Below are positions 1-8,875 of a DNA stretch of 64,000 nt, piece by piece. Location: NCBI GenBank assembly GCA_947168395.1, contig CAMVLT010000003.1, forward strand, positions 124,001-188,000, read 5' to 3'. The notes beneath the pieces are model-generated. The model did not search any database, had not been told where the DNA came from, and saw nothing but the letters and a program-made list of their open reading frames with translations. A program made the translations under genes and the position numbers. This DNA is from an uncultured Prevotellaceae bacterium. GTDB taxonomy: Bacteria > Bacteroidota > Bacteroidia > Bacteroidales > Bacteroidaceae. The number at the start of each line of letters is the position of its first letter. Position 1 is the first letter of the stretch.

Positions 1-600
1 CACATCGGAAGCCAGATTCTCGACATGGGCGACTTCCAGGCACTCTGCAACCGCATCAACGAACTGCAGGACGAACTGGAACGCCATCGCATCCGCCTGG
101 AGCACATTAACGTAGGCGGCGGACTCGGCGTGGACTACGAGCACCCCAACCGCCTGCCCATACCCGACTTCAAGGCTTACTTCGACACGTATGCCAAGAA
201 GCTAAAACTGCGTCCCGGCCAGTCGCTGCACTTCGAGCTGGGTCGTGCCGTTGTGGCACAATGCGGCTCGCTCCTCACGCGTACCTTATATATAAAGAAG
301 GGGGCTGTGAAGCAGTTTGCCATTGTCGACGCAGGTTTCACCGACCTCATACGCCCGGCACTCTATCAGGCATACCACAAAATCGAGAACATCAGCAGCG
401 ACGAAGCCACCGAATGCTACGATGTAGTAGGCCCCATCTGCGAGTCTACCGATGTCTTCGCCAAGCAGATTGACCTGAACGCTACCCATCGCGGCGACCT
501 GCTGGCCATCCGCTCGGCTGGAGCATACGGCGAAATCATGGCTTCGCAGTACAACTGCCGCCGGTTGCCCTTAGGCTATACCAGTGACGACCTGTTATGA
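1..600 (+). CDS. lysA: Diaminopimelate decarboxylase, C-terminal part (5' truncated by window edge)
   Basis: Frame open from base 1; HINVGGGLGVDY, HFELGRAVVAQCG, DAGFTDLIRPALYQAYH and CESTDVFA are LysA motifs. Confidence 0.93.
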   Translation, partial: HIGSQILDMGDFQALCNRINELQDELERHRIRLEHINVGGGLGVDYEHPNRLPIPDFKAYFDTYAKKLKLRPGQSLHFELGRAVVAQCGSLLTRTLYIKKGAVKQFAIVDAGFTDLIRPALYQAYHKIENISSDEATECYDVVGPICESTDVFAKQIDLNATHRGDLLAIRSAGAYGEIMASQYNCRRLPLGYTSDDLL

Positions 601-1067
601 AGACGCTGCTGATTCTCGTGGGCAAGACCACCGACCGCCATTTTGCGGCCGGCATTGGTGACTATGTGGAGCGCATAGGGCACTACATGCCCTTCGAGCT
701 GGTGACCATTCCCGAGCTGAAGAACACGAAGAGCCTCACGGAGGAGCAGCAAAAATGCCTTGAAGGGGAACTGATACTAAAGCAGCTGCAACCGACCGAC
801 ACCGTTGTACTGCTTGACGAACACGGCCGCGAGCTGCGCAGCATAGAGTTTGCACGCTGGCTGGAACAGAAAAGAAATACGGCCCGCCGACTGGCTTTTG
901 TTGTCGGGGGGCCGTATGGTTTTTCGCCTGCCGTCTATGCGCGGGCCAACGAGCAACTGTCGCTGTCGAAGATGACGTTCTCGCATCAGATGATTCGGCT
1001 CATTTTCACAGAACAGATTTATCGTGCCTGTACCATTATCAAAGGTGAGCCTTATCATCACGAGTAA
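597..1067 (+). CDS. rlmH: 23S rRNA (pseudouridine(1915)-N(3))-methyltransferase RlmH
   Basis: 156 aa; LLDEHGRELRSIEFA, FVVGGPYGFSPAVYARA and LSLSKMTFSHQMIRLIFTEQIYRA are the SPOUT/RlmH signature; overlaps the lysA stop. Confidence 0.95.
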   Translation: MKTLLILVGKTTDRHFAAGIGDYVERIGHYMPFELVTIPELKNTKSLTEEQQKCLEGELILKQLQPTDTVVLLDEHGRELRSIEFARWLEQKRNTARRLAFVVGGPYGFSPAVYARANEQLSLSKMTFSHQMIRLIFTEQIYRACTIIKGEPYHHE

Positions 1068-1071
1068 TCGC

Positions 1072-1142
1072 AAAAACTCCTAACCTCCTAACCTAATCTC
1101 TGGAAATGCCTTTGTACAAAGGGCTTTCGGGAGGTTAGGAGT
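1072..1142. repeat. Left inverted arm (71 bp) of the Rpn cassette, built of ACTCCTAACC words
   Basis: Reverse complement matches 2235-2305 at 67/71 positions; also a local hairpin (ACTCCTAACCTCC / GGAGGTTAGGAGT) containing the palindrome CCTTTGTACAAAGG. Confidence 0.95.
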
Positions 1143-1284
1143 TTGGCTGACTCCTAACCTACTCCTAACCCATCTTGTCTTCAGGCTGCCTCGCGAGGCA
1201 GATAATGTGGAAAAAAGCGTCGAAGTTTTGCAATTCTGCGAAATTATCGCTATTTTTGCACCACAATTTCAACGATATACGATT

Positions 1285-2177
1285 ATGGGAAAATATTTAG
1301 ACCCGAGAGCTGCCCTAACTTTCAAGAAGATATTCGGCGAGCACAAACACCTCCTCATTAGTCTGCTCAATGCCATGCTGCCGCTGAAAGAAGACGAGCA
1401 GGTGGAGAGCATCGAGTATTGGCCAGCCGAGAAAGTGCCCGACAGAATGCAAGCCGAAAAGGACAGTATTGTGGACGTGTGCTGCAAGGACAACAAGAAG
1501 CGTGAGTTCATCGTAGAAATGCAGATGACTTGGACAGATTCGTTCAAGAAGCGCGTGCTGCTTAACGCTTCTAAGGCATACGTGGCGCAGTCGAAAAAGG
1601 ACGATGACTATGAACTCTTGCAGCCTGTCTATGCGCTTAACTTCGTTAATGAGAATTTCATGGATGAAACAGATGACTACTATCACTATTTCCACCTCGT
1701 CCACGACAAGTACACCGAACAGGTGATTGACGGCCTGCACCTCATCTTTGTGGAACTGAAGAAGTTCAAGCCACAAACTTTCAGCGAAAAAAAATGCAGG
1801 TACTATGGCTCCGCTTCCTCACCGAAATCAACGACGAAACACGCGAAGTACCCATCGAATTGCTGGAGAATGCCGAAGTGAGCGAAGCCCTTGAAATCGT
1901 GGAACGTGCAGCTTTCAACGATGGTGAGATGCGAGCCTACGACAAGTTCTGGGACAACGTGAGTATCCAAAAAACATTAGACAATGCGCGCAAACGAGAG
2001 ATTAATGCGGTTAAACGGGAAGCAGAGAAAGCAATAGCAGATGCAAAAGAAGAAGCAAAATCATTGTTGAAGCAGAAGGACATTGATACCGCCCGTAAAC
2101 TGAAGGCAATCAACATTCCCACTACGAAGATTGCAGAAATAACTGGTCTCACCATCGAACAAATCGAAGCCCTATAA
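1285..2177 (+). pseudogene. Rpn family / PD-(D/E)XK nuclease-transposase-like protein, frame-interrupted (ORFs 1285-1881 and 1794-2177)
   Basis: MGKYLDPRAALTFKKIFGEHKHLLISLLNAMLP and VCCKDNKKREFIVEMQM fit PF12784/Rpn; C-terminal ARKLKAINIPTTKIAEITGLTIEQIEAL; the frames join if one base is added, or a -1 slip occurs, at the A8 run 1787-1794. Confidence 0.85.
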
Positions 2178-2234
2178 GTCACGAAGTCAGTTCTGGGTTA
2201 GGAGTTGGTTAGGAGTTGGTTAGGAGTTGCGGAC

Positions 2235-2305
2235 ACTCCTAACCTGCTGAAACCCCTTTCTACAAAGGCATTTCCAGAGATTAGGTTAGGAGGTTAGGAG
2301 TTTTT
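2235..2305. repeat. Right inverted arm (71 bp) of the Rpn cassette
   Basis: Inverted match to 1072-1142; further TAGGAGTTGGT words at 2197-2230. Confidence 0.95.
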
Positions 2306-2380
2306 TCGAAATCCATTTTCACTTCCGCATACTTATTCAGTTTTTGCATAAACATGCACTCCCCCACCCCCACCCGACTT

Positions 2381-2440
2381 TCCCTACGGTAAACCCGGAG
2401 TTTACCCTACCCAAACCCAGGGTTTACCCTACCCAAACTC
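2381..2440. repeat. GTTTACC 17-mer repeat locus A
   Basis: CTACGGTAAACCCGGAGTTTACCCTACCCAAACCCAGGGTTTACCCTACCCAAACTC; flanked by TGCATAAACATGCA at 2345-2358 and 2467-2480. Confidence 0.85.
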
Positions 2441-2669
2441 CCCCACCGCCCCGTCCAATCTGGAAGTGCATAAACATGCAAATGAAAATAATGACTGAAA
2501 GTTTGGAACTTTCGGCTTTTTTGATTAACTTTGCCAACGTAAAAGAAACATTCTATCATGCAGGGGCGGTTCGTGTGATCATTTCTAATCGGACTGATGG
2601 GAGCAATAGGGAGAACGTCAGAATAAACCTGAAATGAAAGATCAAAGGATGATGTCGAGCACTAAAACG

Positions 2670-2951
2670 TCACTTGTCATCATAATGGCCGTAGGCTCTC
2701 AGCACGAGCACCAATACTGCATCGTCGAAGATGTGGTAAACCAACCTGTGCTTCTTGGAGATTCGCCTGCTCCATCGACCTTGGGGCTCTCCTTTCAAGG
2801 GCTCGGGGTGACCAGTGCCAGTTTTGGGATGTTCCATCAGTTCAATAAGCATCTGTGTCATTTTCTGGAAAGCCTTTGGCTCATTGTGCTTCAGTTGCTG
2901 CATGTGCAACTTTGCCTCGTCAGTGTAATCAAGTCGATACATGATAATCAA
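2670..2951 (-). CDS. Txe/YoeB-family type II toxin
   Basis: MYRLDYTDEAKLHMQQLK...HPKTGTGHPEPLKGEPQGRWSRRISKKHRLVYHIFDDAVLVLVLRAYGHYDDK is the YoeB fold pattern; overlaps the antitoxin ORF. Confidence 0.9.
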   Translation of the reverse strand: MIIMYRLDYTDEAKLHMQQLKHNEPKAFQKMTQMLIELMEHPKTGTGHPEPLKGEPQGRWSRRISKKHRLVYHIFDDAVLVLVLRAYGHYDDK

Positions 2952-3196
2952 AGGCTACTGAGAAAATGGTTTAACTCCTCTACTGAGTTGATGCGATGTG
3001 TTTTGCCCTGGCGGTACTCTTCTTCGCCTTTGTCAAGACTGGCAAAGAATTCCTCCTTGGAAATCAGCGTGGGGTCTTCCTGCTTTTCGGCAACGAGCTT
3101 GCGCAGATATTTTGCCACACGCTTCAGCATGCTTTCATCCTCGGCAAGAGTGCCAAGGTTGCGGAGTATCTCGGCATTTAACTGTACGGCTGTCAT
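2948..3196 (-). CDS. Antitoxin partner of the YoeB-like toxin
   Basis: 82 aa, ATGA-overlap immediately upstream of the toxin; own TTAACTTTGC promoter-like site near 3220. Confidence 0.8.
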   Translation of the reverse strand: MTAVQLNAEILRNLGTLAEDESMLKRVAKYLRKLVAEKQEDPTLISKEEFFASLDKGEEEYRQGKTHRINSVEELNHFLSSL

Positions 3197-3242
3197 AACT
3201 TCAATTTTTTTTCCACTGCAAAGTTAAGCATAAATTCCGAAA

Positions 3243-3420
3243 TAACAAGTAAATGATCATAAAAAAGCTACGAACGACTATAAAATCATAGTAGAACAGA
3301 AAAACCAGACGGTGGCGGCGCACTACGAGGTGGAGCCCAAGCCGGCTGAGGTAAACATCGGGCATGGGTATTTGACTCAATGGAATGCAGGGTTCATAGA
3401 CAACGAAGAGCGCAAGCCTT
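3243..3420 (+). pseudogene. Short coding remnant with no start (...QKNQTVAAHYEVEPKPAEVNIGHGYLTQWNAGFIDNEERKP*)
   Basis: Protein-like composition in one frame, ending at a TGA inside a hairpin; no plausible start codon. Confidence 0.4.
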
Positions 3421-3434
3421 GACTTGCGCTCTTC
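3405..3434. terminator. Hairpin (12-bp stem GAAGAGCGCAAG/CTTGCGCTCTTC), probable terminator
   Basis: Perfect stem, 6-nt loop, lies just downstream of the minus-strand metallopeptidase. Confidence 0.65.
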
Positions 3435-3454
3435 ATTTGAATATATGTTCAACG

Positions 3455-4327
3455 TTACAGGTCGTTGTAGTTCTGGACGCTGAAGGTTGTCGTCCGCATG
3501 TCGCCCGTCTCGTAGCCACGCTTCAGCCAACGCTTGCGCTGGTCGCTGGTGCCGTGGGTGAACGATTCAGGCGTGGCACGTCCCTGAGCCTTCTTCTGCA
3601 GCCAGTCGTCGCCGATGGCCTTGGCCAGTTCCAGACCCTTCTCCAGGTCGCCATACTCCATTGAGCCGAACATCTCGTTGTCGTAGTGAGCCCACACGCC
3701 GGCATAGTAGTCGGCCAGCAGTTCCAGGCGCACGCTGATTTGGTTGGCACGCACCTTGTCGGTCTGACTCATGGCCTGATGAGCCTGGTTGAGCGTCCCC
3801 AACAGATACTCCACGTGGTGGCCTATCTCGTGGGCAATGACGTAGGCATAGGCGAAGTCGCCACCCTCAACACCCAATTGACGCTTCATCTGCGTGAAGA
3901 ACGACAGGTCGACATACAATTTCTGGTCACCCGAACAGTAGAAAGGACCCACGGCAGCCGTAGCCGAGCCACAAGCTGACTGAACCTGATTGGTGAACAG
4001 CACCAGCGTGGGCGACGTGTAGGTACGCCCCATCTGCTTGAACACCTCCGTCCAGACATCCTCCGTGCCGGCCAGAATCTGGCTCGACAGCTTGGCCAGT
4101 TGCTGTTCCTCCTCGGTGAACTCCTGTTCGTTCACCGTCTCGGTCTTCTGCGACATTTGTTCCTGTACTCCCTGTACAACAGCCTGCATAGGGTCGCCAC
4201 CACTCATATAGGCAAAGATGGCAGCAATGATAATACCTGCGATACCGCCAATACCGGCTTTTGCACCTCCGCTCAAACCGCGACGATCTTCGACGTTCGA
4301 GCTTTCTCTTCTTCCGCTTAACTTCAT
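3455..4327 (-). CDS. Neutral zinc metallopeptidase, YpfJ family
   Basis: MKLSGRRESSNVEDRRG, YVIAHEIGHHVEYLLGT (HEIGHH) and ARANQISVRLELLADYYAGVWAHY match PF04228. Confidence 0.93.
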   Translation of the reverse strand: MKLSGRRESSNVEDRRGLSGGAKAGIGGIAGIIIAAIFAYMSGGDPMQAVVQGVQEQMSQKTETVNEQEFTEEEQQLAKLSSQILAGTEDVWTEVFKQMGRTYTSPTLVLFTNQVQSACGSATAAVGPFYCSGDQKLYVDLSFFTQMKRQLGVEGGDFAYAYVIAHEIGHHVEYLLGTLNQAHQAMSQTDKVRANQISVRLELLADYYAGVWAHYDNEMFGSMEYGDLEKGLELAKAIGDDWLQKKAQGRATPESFTHGTSDQRKRWLKRGYETGDMRTTTFSVQNYNDL

Positions 4328-4407
4328 TGTTTTATTTGTTTAATTAGGTTTTTCTGCATGCAAAGTTAAGAAAAAAAATATAAAATGACAAATTCGCACA
4401 CATTTTC

Positions 4408-4439
4408 TTTGCTGTTCGCCTGCTTTTTTGTATTTTTGC
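4408..4439 (+). promoter_or_regulatory. Bacteroidetes-type promoter for serS (TTTG-N19-TATTTTTG)
   Basis: TTTG 4408-4411, 19-nt spacer, TATTTTTG 4431-4438. Confidence 0.65.
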
Positions 4440-4490
4440 AGTCAAATTGTAAATAGTAAATAGTAAATTTGTAAATAGTAATTTGTCTTT

Positions 4491-5810
4491 ATGTTAACAC
4501 TCAAACTCATCAGCGAGGAAACTGAACGTGTGGTTCGTGGCCTCGAAAAGAAGCACTTCAAAGGTGCTCGTGAGGCAATTGAACAAGTGCTGGCCGTCGA
4601 CAAGCGTCGTCGCGAAGCCCAGCAGCAGTTGGATAGCAACCTGAACGAAGCAAAGAAGCTGGCTGCTCAGATTGGTGCCCTTATGAAAGAAGGAAAAAAG
4701 GACGAAGCCAACGCCATCAAGGAGTCGGTATCGAAAATGAAGGAAACCAACAAGCAGTTGGAGGAAACTATGAACCAGGCTCAGGAGGAGATGACCACCC
4801 TGCTCTGCCAGATTCCGAATATCCCTTACGACGAAGTGCCAGAGGGTACTGCCGCCGAGGACAACCGTGTGGTGAAGTCGAACCTGAAGGAATGCACGGC
4901 TGACGACACCGTCGGCAACTGGGATGTCAATCCGCAGTTGGGTATCGAGAATCCCCTTCCCCACTGGGAACTGGCCAAGAAGTACAACCTCATCGACTTC
5001 GACCTGGGTGTGAAGATTACGGGTGCAGGCTTCCCTGTCTACATCGGCAAGGGTGCCCAACTGCAGCGTGCCCTCATCAACTTCTTTCTGGCCGAGGCTG
5101 CCAAGAGCGGTTACACGGAGATAATGCCGCCCACGGTGGTCAACGCCGCCTCGGGCTACGGCACAGGCCAGCTCCCCGACAAGGAGGGCCAAATGTACCA
5201 CTGCGAGGTGGACGACTTCTATCTCATCCCCACCGCCGAGGTTCCTGTGACCAACATCTACCGCGACGTCATTCTCGACGAGGCCCAGCTGCCTATCAAG
5301 AACTGCGCCTATACTGAGTGTTTCCGTCGCGAGGCAGGCAGCTACGGCAAGGACGTTCGTGGTCTGAACCGCCTGCACGAGTTCTCGAAGATTGAGATTG
5401 TCCGCATCGACAAGCCCGAACACTCGAAGGAGAGCCACCGTGAAATGTTGGAGCACGTCGAGGGGCTGCTCAAGAAGTTAGAGCTTCCCTACCGTATTTT
5501 GCTGTTATGCGGTGGTGACCAGAGCTTTACCAGTGCTATCTGCTACGACTTCGAAGTCTACTCCGAAGCTCAAGGCCGCTGGCTCGAGGTATCATCAGTC
5601 AGCAACTTCGACACCTACCAGGCTAACCGTCTGAAGTGCCGCTTCCGCAATGCCGAGACCAAAAAGCCCGAGCTCTGCCACACCCTGAACGGCTCTGCTC
5701 TTGCCCTTCCTCGCATCGTTGCAGCACTCTTGGAGAACAACCAGACGCCCGAAGGCATCCGTATACCCAAAGCCCTCGTGCCCTACACTGGTTTCGAGAT
5801 TATCGACTAA
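4491..5810 (+). CDS. serS: Seryl-tRNA synthetase
   Basis: Coiled-coil N-terminus plus TECFRREAGSYGKDVRGLNRLHEF, EVSSVSNFDTYQANRLKCRFR and HTLNGSALALPRIVAALLENNQ. Confidence 0.98.
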   Translation: MLTLKLISEETERVVRGLEKKHFKGAREAIEQVLAVDKRRREAQQQLDSNLNEAKKLAAQIGALMKEGKKDEANAIKESVSKMKETNKQLEETMNQAQEEMTTLLCQIPNIPYDEVPEGTAAEDNRVVKSNLKECTADDTVGNWDVNPQLGIENPLPHWELAKKYNLIDFDLGVKITGAGFPVYIGKGAQLQRALINFFLAEAAKSGYTEIMPPTVVNAASGYGTGQLPDKEGQMYHCEVDDFYLIPTAEVPVTNIYRDVILDEAQLPIKNCAYTECFRREAGSYGKDVRGLNRLHEFSKIEIVRIDKPEHSKESHREMLEHVEGLLKKLELPYRILLLCGGDQSFTSAICYDFEVYSEAQGRWLEVSSVSNFDTYQANRLKCRFRNAETKKPELCHTLNGSALALPRIVAALLENNQTPEGIRIPKALVPYTGFEIID

Positions 5811-5834
5811 CAATAACATAAAAAACGAATAAGT

Positions 5835-6479
5835 ATGGACAAAAATCAGAAATTCGTTATCACGATCAATCGTGAACTGGGAAGCGGTGGACGCACAGTC
5901 GGCAAAAAGCTGGCCGAGAAGCTGAACGTTCCTTATTATGACAAGTTGCTCATCCAGTCGTTGCAGGAAAAGTATAAGCTTAGCGTCGAAGATATTGAGA
6001 AGGAAAAGGGCAAAAAGCACCAGTGGCTGGACGACCTGAAAAAAGCTTTCGTGGCAATCAATCAGAATAAGGACGAACTCTGGTACTACCAGATGGTCAA
6101 CGGCGAGGCAGGCGATATGGTGACGAGCGAGGAAATGTTCAAGGTGGAGCAGGAAATCCTGAAGGAGGCTGCCGAGGAGCAGTCGTGCGTCGTGGCCGGC
6201 CGTTCAGGTTTTTATGTGTTCGCCAACCATCCCAACCATCTGAGCATCATGATTCAGGCACCGATGGAACAGCGCATAGCGCGTGTCATGAAGAAGCAGG
6301 GTCTGGACTATGAGGAAGCCAAGAAGGCCATCAAGAACGTCGACAAGATGCGCGAGAACTATGTGACTAAGTACACAGGCTCCTCACGCTACGATACCCG
6401 CAACTACGACCTCGTAATCTCCATGAACGGAAAGACTGAGGACGAAGTGGTAGAGATGATTCTTAGCTACATCAGATAA
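5835..6479 (+). CDS. Cytidylate kinase-like family protein
   Basis: ITINRELGSGGRTVGKKLAEKLNVPYYDKLLI; VVAGRSGFYVF. Confidence 0.88.
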   Translation: MDKNQKFVITINRELGSGGRTVGKKLAEKLNVPYYDKLLIQSLQEKYKLSVEDIEKEKGKKHQWLDDLKKAFVAINQNKDELWYYQMVNGEAGDMVTSEEMFKVEQEILKEAAEEQSCVVAGRSGFYVFANHPNHLSIMIQAPMEQRIARVMKKQGLDYEEAKKAIKNVDKMRENYVTKYTGSSRYDTRNYDLVISMNGKTEDEVVEMILSYIR

Positions 6480-6517
6480 GACCATCCTTACCATAATTGA
6501 TACCAACAAATACAGTT

Positions 6518-8875
6518 ATGAATAAAATTGTCAGAAAAGAACAGTTCTCTGAGAAGGTTTTTCTCTTTGAGATTGAGGCTCCGCTGATAGCCAAGAGCCG
6601 TAAGGCAGGCAACTTTGTCATCGTTCGCGTCGACCAGAAAGGTGAGCGCATGCCGCTGACCATCGCCGGTGCGGACATCGACAAGGGCACCATCACGCTG
6701 GTTGTGCAGATGGTGGGCCTGTCAAGTAAAAAGCTCTGTGCGCTGAACGAAGGCGAGTATGTGGCCGACGTGGTAGGTCCGTTAGGCAACCCCACCCACA
6801 TTGAAAACTACGGCACCGTGGTCTGTGCTGGCGGTGGTTTGGGTGTGGCCCCGATGCTGCCTATCATCCAGGCACTGAAGAAAGCTGGCTGCCGCGTGCT
6901 GTCGGTTATGGCAGGCCGCTCAAAGGACCTGATTATATTAGAAGATAAGGTACGCGAGAGCTCGGACGAGGTCATCATCATGACCGACGATGGCTCGTAT
7001 GGCGAAAAGGGCGTAGTGACCGTCGGCATTGAGAAGTTCATTGAGCAGGAGCACGTCGACAAAGTCTTTGCCATTGGCCCTCCCATTATGATGAAGTTCT
7101 CGAACCTGACAGCCCAGAAGCACGGCATTCCCTGCGAAGTATCGCTGAACACCATCATGGTGGATGGTACGGGTATGTGCGGTGCCTGCCGACTGACTAT
7201 TGGCGGCAAGACGAAGTTCGTCTGCATCGACGGTCCCGAGTTCGATGGTGCTCTCGTTGACTGGGACGAGATGTTCAAGCGCATGGGTACCTTCAAGCGT
7301 GCTGAGCAGGAGGAGCTGGAGCACTACGAAGAGCACTTGATGGCTAACGCCACCGTGCCCGAGGCTTCTTCCTCGGGAACCACCGACATCGTCATGGACA
7401 ACGACCCCACCAACGACACCATCGACGTACTGACCGACAAGAAAGCCGCCTGGCGCCAGGAGCTGCGCACGGCTATGAAACCCAAGGAGCGTATGCAGAT
7501 AGAGCGCGTCGTAATGCCTGAGCTTGACCCCGTCTATCGTGCTACCACCCGTACAGAGGAGGTGAACATTGGCCTGACGAAAGAGTTGGCCATGCAGGAA
7601 GCCAAGCGCTGTCTGGACTGCCCGAAGCCATCGTGCATCGAGGGCTGCCCCGTGAGCATCGACATCCCCTCGTTCATCAAGAATATTGAGCGCGGACAGT
7701 TCCTGGCTGCTGCCAAGGTGTTGAAGAACACGTCGTCGCTGCCCGCCGTCTGCGGCCGCGTCTGTCCGCAGGAGAAGCAGTGCGAGAGCAAGTGCGTTCA
7801 CCTGAAGAGCGGCGGCAAGGCCGTGGCCATCGGCTACTTAGAGCGCTTCGCTGCCGACTATGAGCGCGAGAGCGGAAACATCAGCCTGCCCGAGATTGCG
7901 CCGTCGAACGGCATCAAGGTGGCCGTTGTGGGTTCAGGCCCTGCTGGTCTGTCGTTTGCTGGCGATATGGTGAAGAAGGGCTACGACGTCTACGTCTTCG
8001 AGGCCCTGCACGAGATTGGCGGCGTGCTGAAATACGGTATTCCCGAATTCCGCCTGCCCAACAAGATTGTGGACGTTGAGATACAGAATCTGGCCAAGAT
8101 GGGTGTCCACTTCCAGACCGACGTCATCGTGGGCAAAACCATTAGCGTTGAGCAACTTGAGCAAGAAGGGTTCAAGGGCATTTTCGTGGGTTCCGGAGCC
8201 GGTCTGCCCAACTTCATGAACATTCCTGGCGAGAACGCTATCAACATCATGTCGTCGAACGAGTACCTGACCCGTGTGAACCTGATGGACGCTGCCAACC
8301 CCACCACCGATACGCCTATCAACTTCGGCAAGAACGTGCTCGTGGTAGGCGGTGGTAACACAGCTATGGATTCCTGCCGCACAGCCAAGCGCTTAGGTGG
8401 CAACGTCACGCTGGTCTACCGCCGTTCGGAGCAGGAGATGCCCGCCCGACTGGAGGAGGTGAAGCACGCCAAGGAGGAAGGCATCAACTTCCTGACGCTG
8501 CACAACCCCATCGAGTACAAGGCTGACGAGACAGGAGCCGTCTGTCAGGCCGTGCTGCAGGTGATGGAGCTTGGCGAACCCGATGCCTCTGGCCGCCGGA
8601 GTCCTGTACCCGTTGAGGGCAAGACGGTGACGCTCGACGTCGACCAGGTCATTGTGGCTGTCGGCGTAAGTCCCAACCCGTTAGTGCCGAAGTCAATCCA
8701 AGGCCTCGAACTGGGTCGCAAGAACACCATCGCCGTGAACGACGGCATGCAGTCCTCGCGTCTGGAAATCTTCGCTGGCGGCGACATCGTGCGTGGTGGA
8801 GCAACGGTCATCCTCGCTATGGGTGACGGTCGCCGTGCTGCTCAGAACATGGACGAATACCTGCAGAAGAAATGA
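6518..8875 (+). CDS. Fused ferredoxin-NADP reductase-like (PyrK/NfnB-like) + GltD-like (NfnA) protein
   Basis: N-terminal FAD/NAD domain with GTGMCGACR; C-terminal AKRCLDCPKPSCIEGCPVSIDIPSFI and VAVVGSGPAGLSFAGDMVKKGYDVYVFEA. Confidence 0.92.
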   Translation: MNKIVRKEQFSEKVFLFEIEAPLIAKSRKAGNFVIVRVDQKGERMPLTIAGADIDKGTITLVVQMVGLSSKKLCALNEGEYVADVVGPLGNPTHIENYGTVVCAGGGLGVAPMLPIIQALKKAGCRVLSVMAGRSKDLIILEDKVRESSDEVIIMTDDGSYGEKGVVTVGIEKFIEQEHVDKVFAIGPPIMMKFSNLTAQKHGIPCEVSLNTIMVDGTGMCGACRLTIGGKTKFVCIDGPEFDGALVDWDEMFKRMGTFKRAEQEELEHYEEHLMANATVPEASSSGTTDIVMDNDPTNDTIDVLTDKKAAWRQELRTAMKPKERMQIERVVMPELDPVYRATTRTEEVNIGLTKELAMQEAKRCLDCPKPSCIEGCPVSIDIPSFIKNIERGQFLAAAKVLKNTSSLPAVCGRVCPQEKQCESKCVHLKSGGKAVAIGYLERFAADYERESGNISLPEIAPSNGIKVAVVGSGPAGLSFAGDMVKKGYDVYVFEALHEIGGVLKYGIPEFRLPNKIVDVEIQNLAKMGVHFQTDVIVGKTISVEQLEQEGFKGIFVGSGAGLPNFMNIPGENAINIMSSNEYLTRVNLMDAANPTTDTPINFGKNVLVVGGGNTAMDSCRTAKRLGGNVTLVYRRSEQEMPARLEEVKHAKEEGINFLTLHNPIEYKADETGAVCQAVLQVMELGEPDASGRRSPVPVEGKTVTLDVDQVIVAVGVSPNPLVPKSIQGLELGRKNTIAVNDGMQSSRLEIFAGGDIVRGGATVILAMGDGRRAAQNMDEYLQKK

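Noticed and set aside
2344-2637. 97-aa ORF on the plus strand
   Set aside because: Translates the C-rich and GTTTACC repeats (PHPHPTFPTVNPEFTLPKPRVYPTQTPPPP); no coding evidence.
4494-5456. Long minus-strand ORF (320 aa) opposite serS, and similar long antisense ORFs (e.g. 6938-7801, 23461-25032, 31925-33259, 42239-43312, 43857-44822, 47621-48415)
   Set aside because: Antisense shadows of well-identified genes on the opposite strand, produced by codon bias; no recognisable domains.
6518-8875. Fused NfnB/NfnA-like protein as a novel fusion
   Set aside because: This fusion is a common annotation in Bacteroidales, so it is not treated as new.
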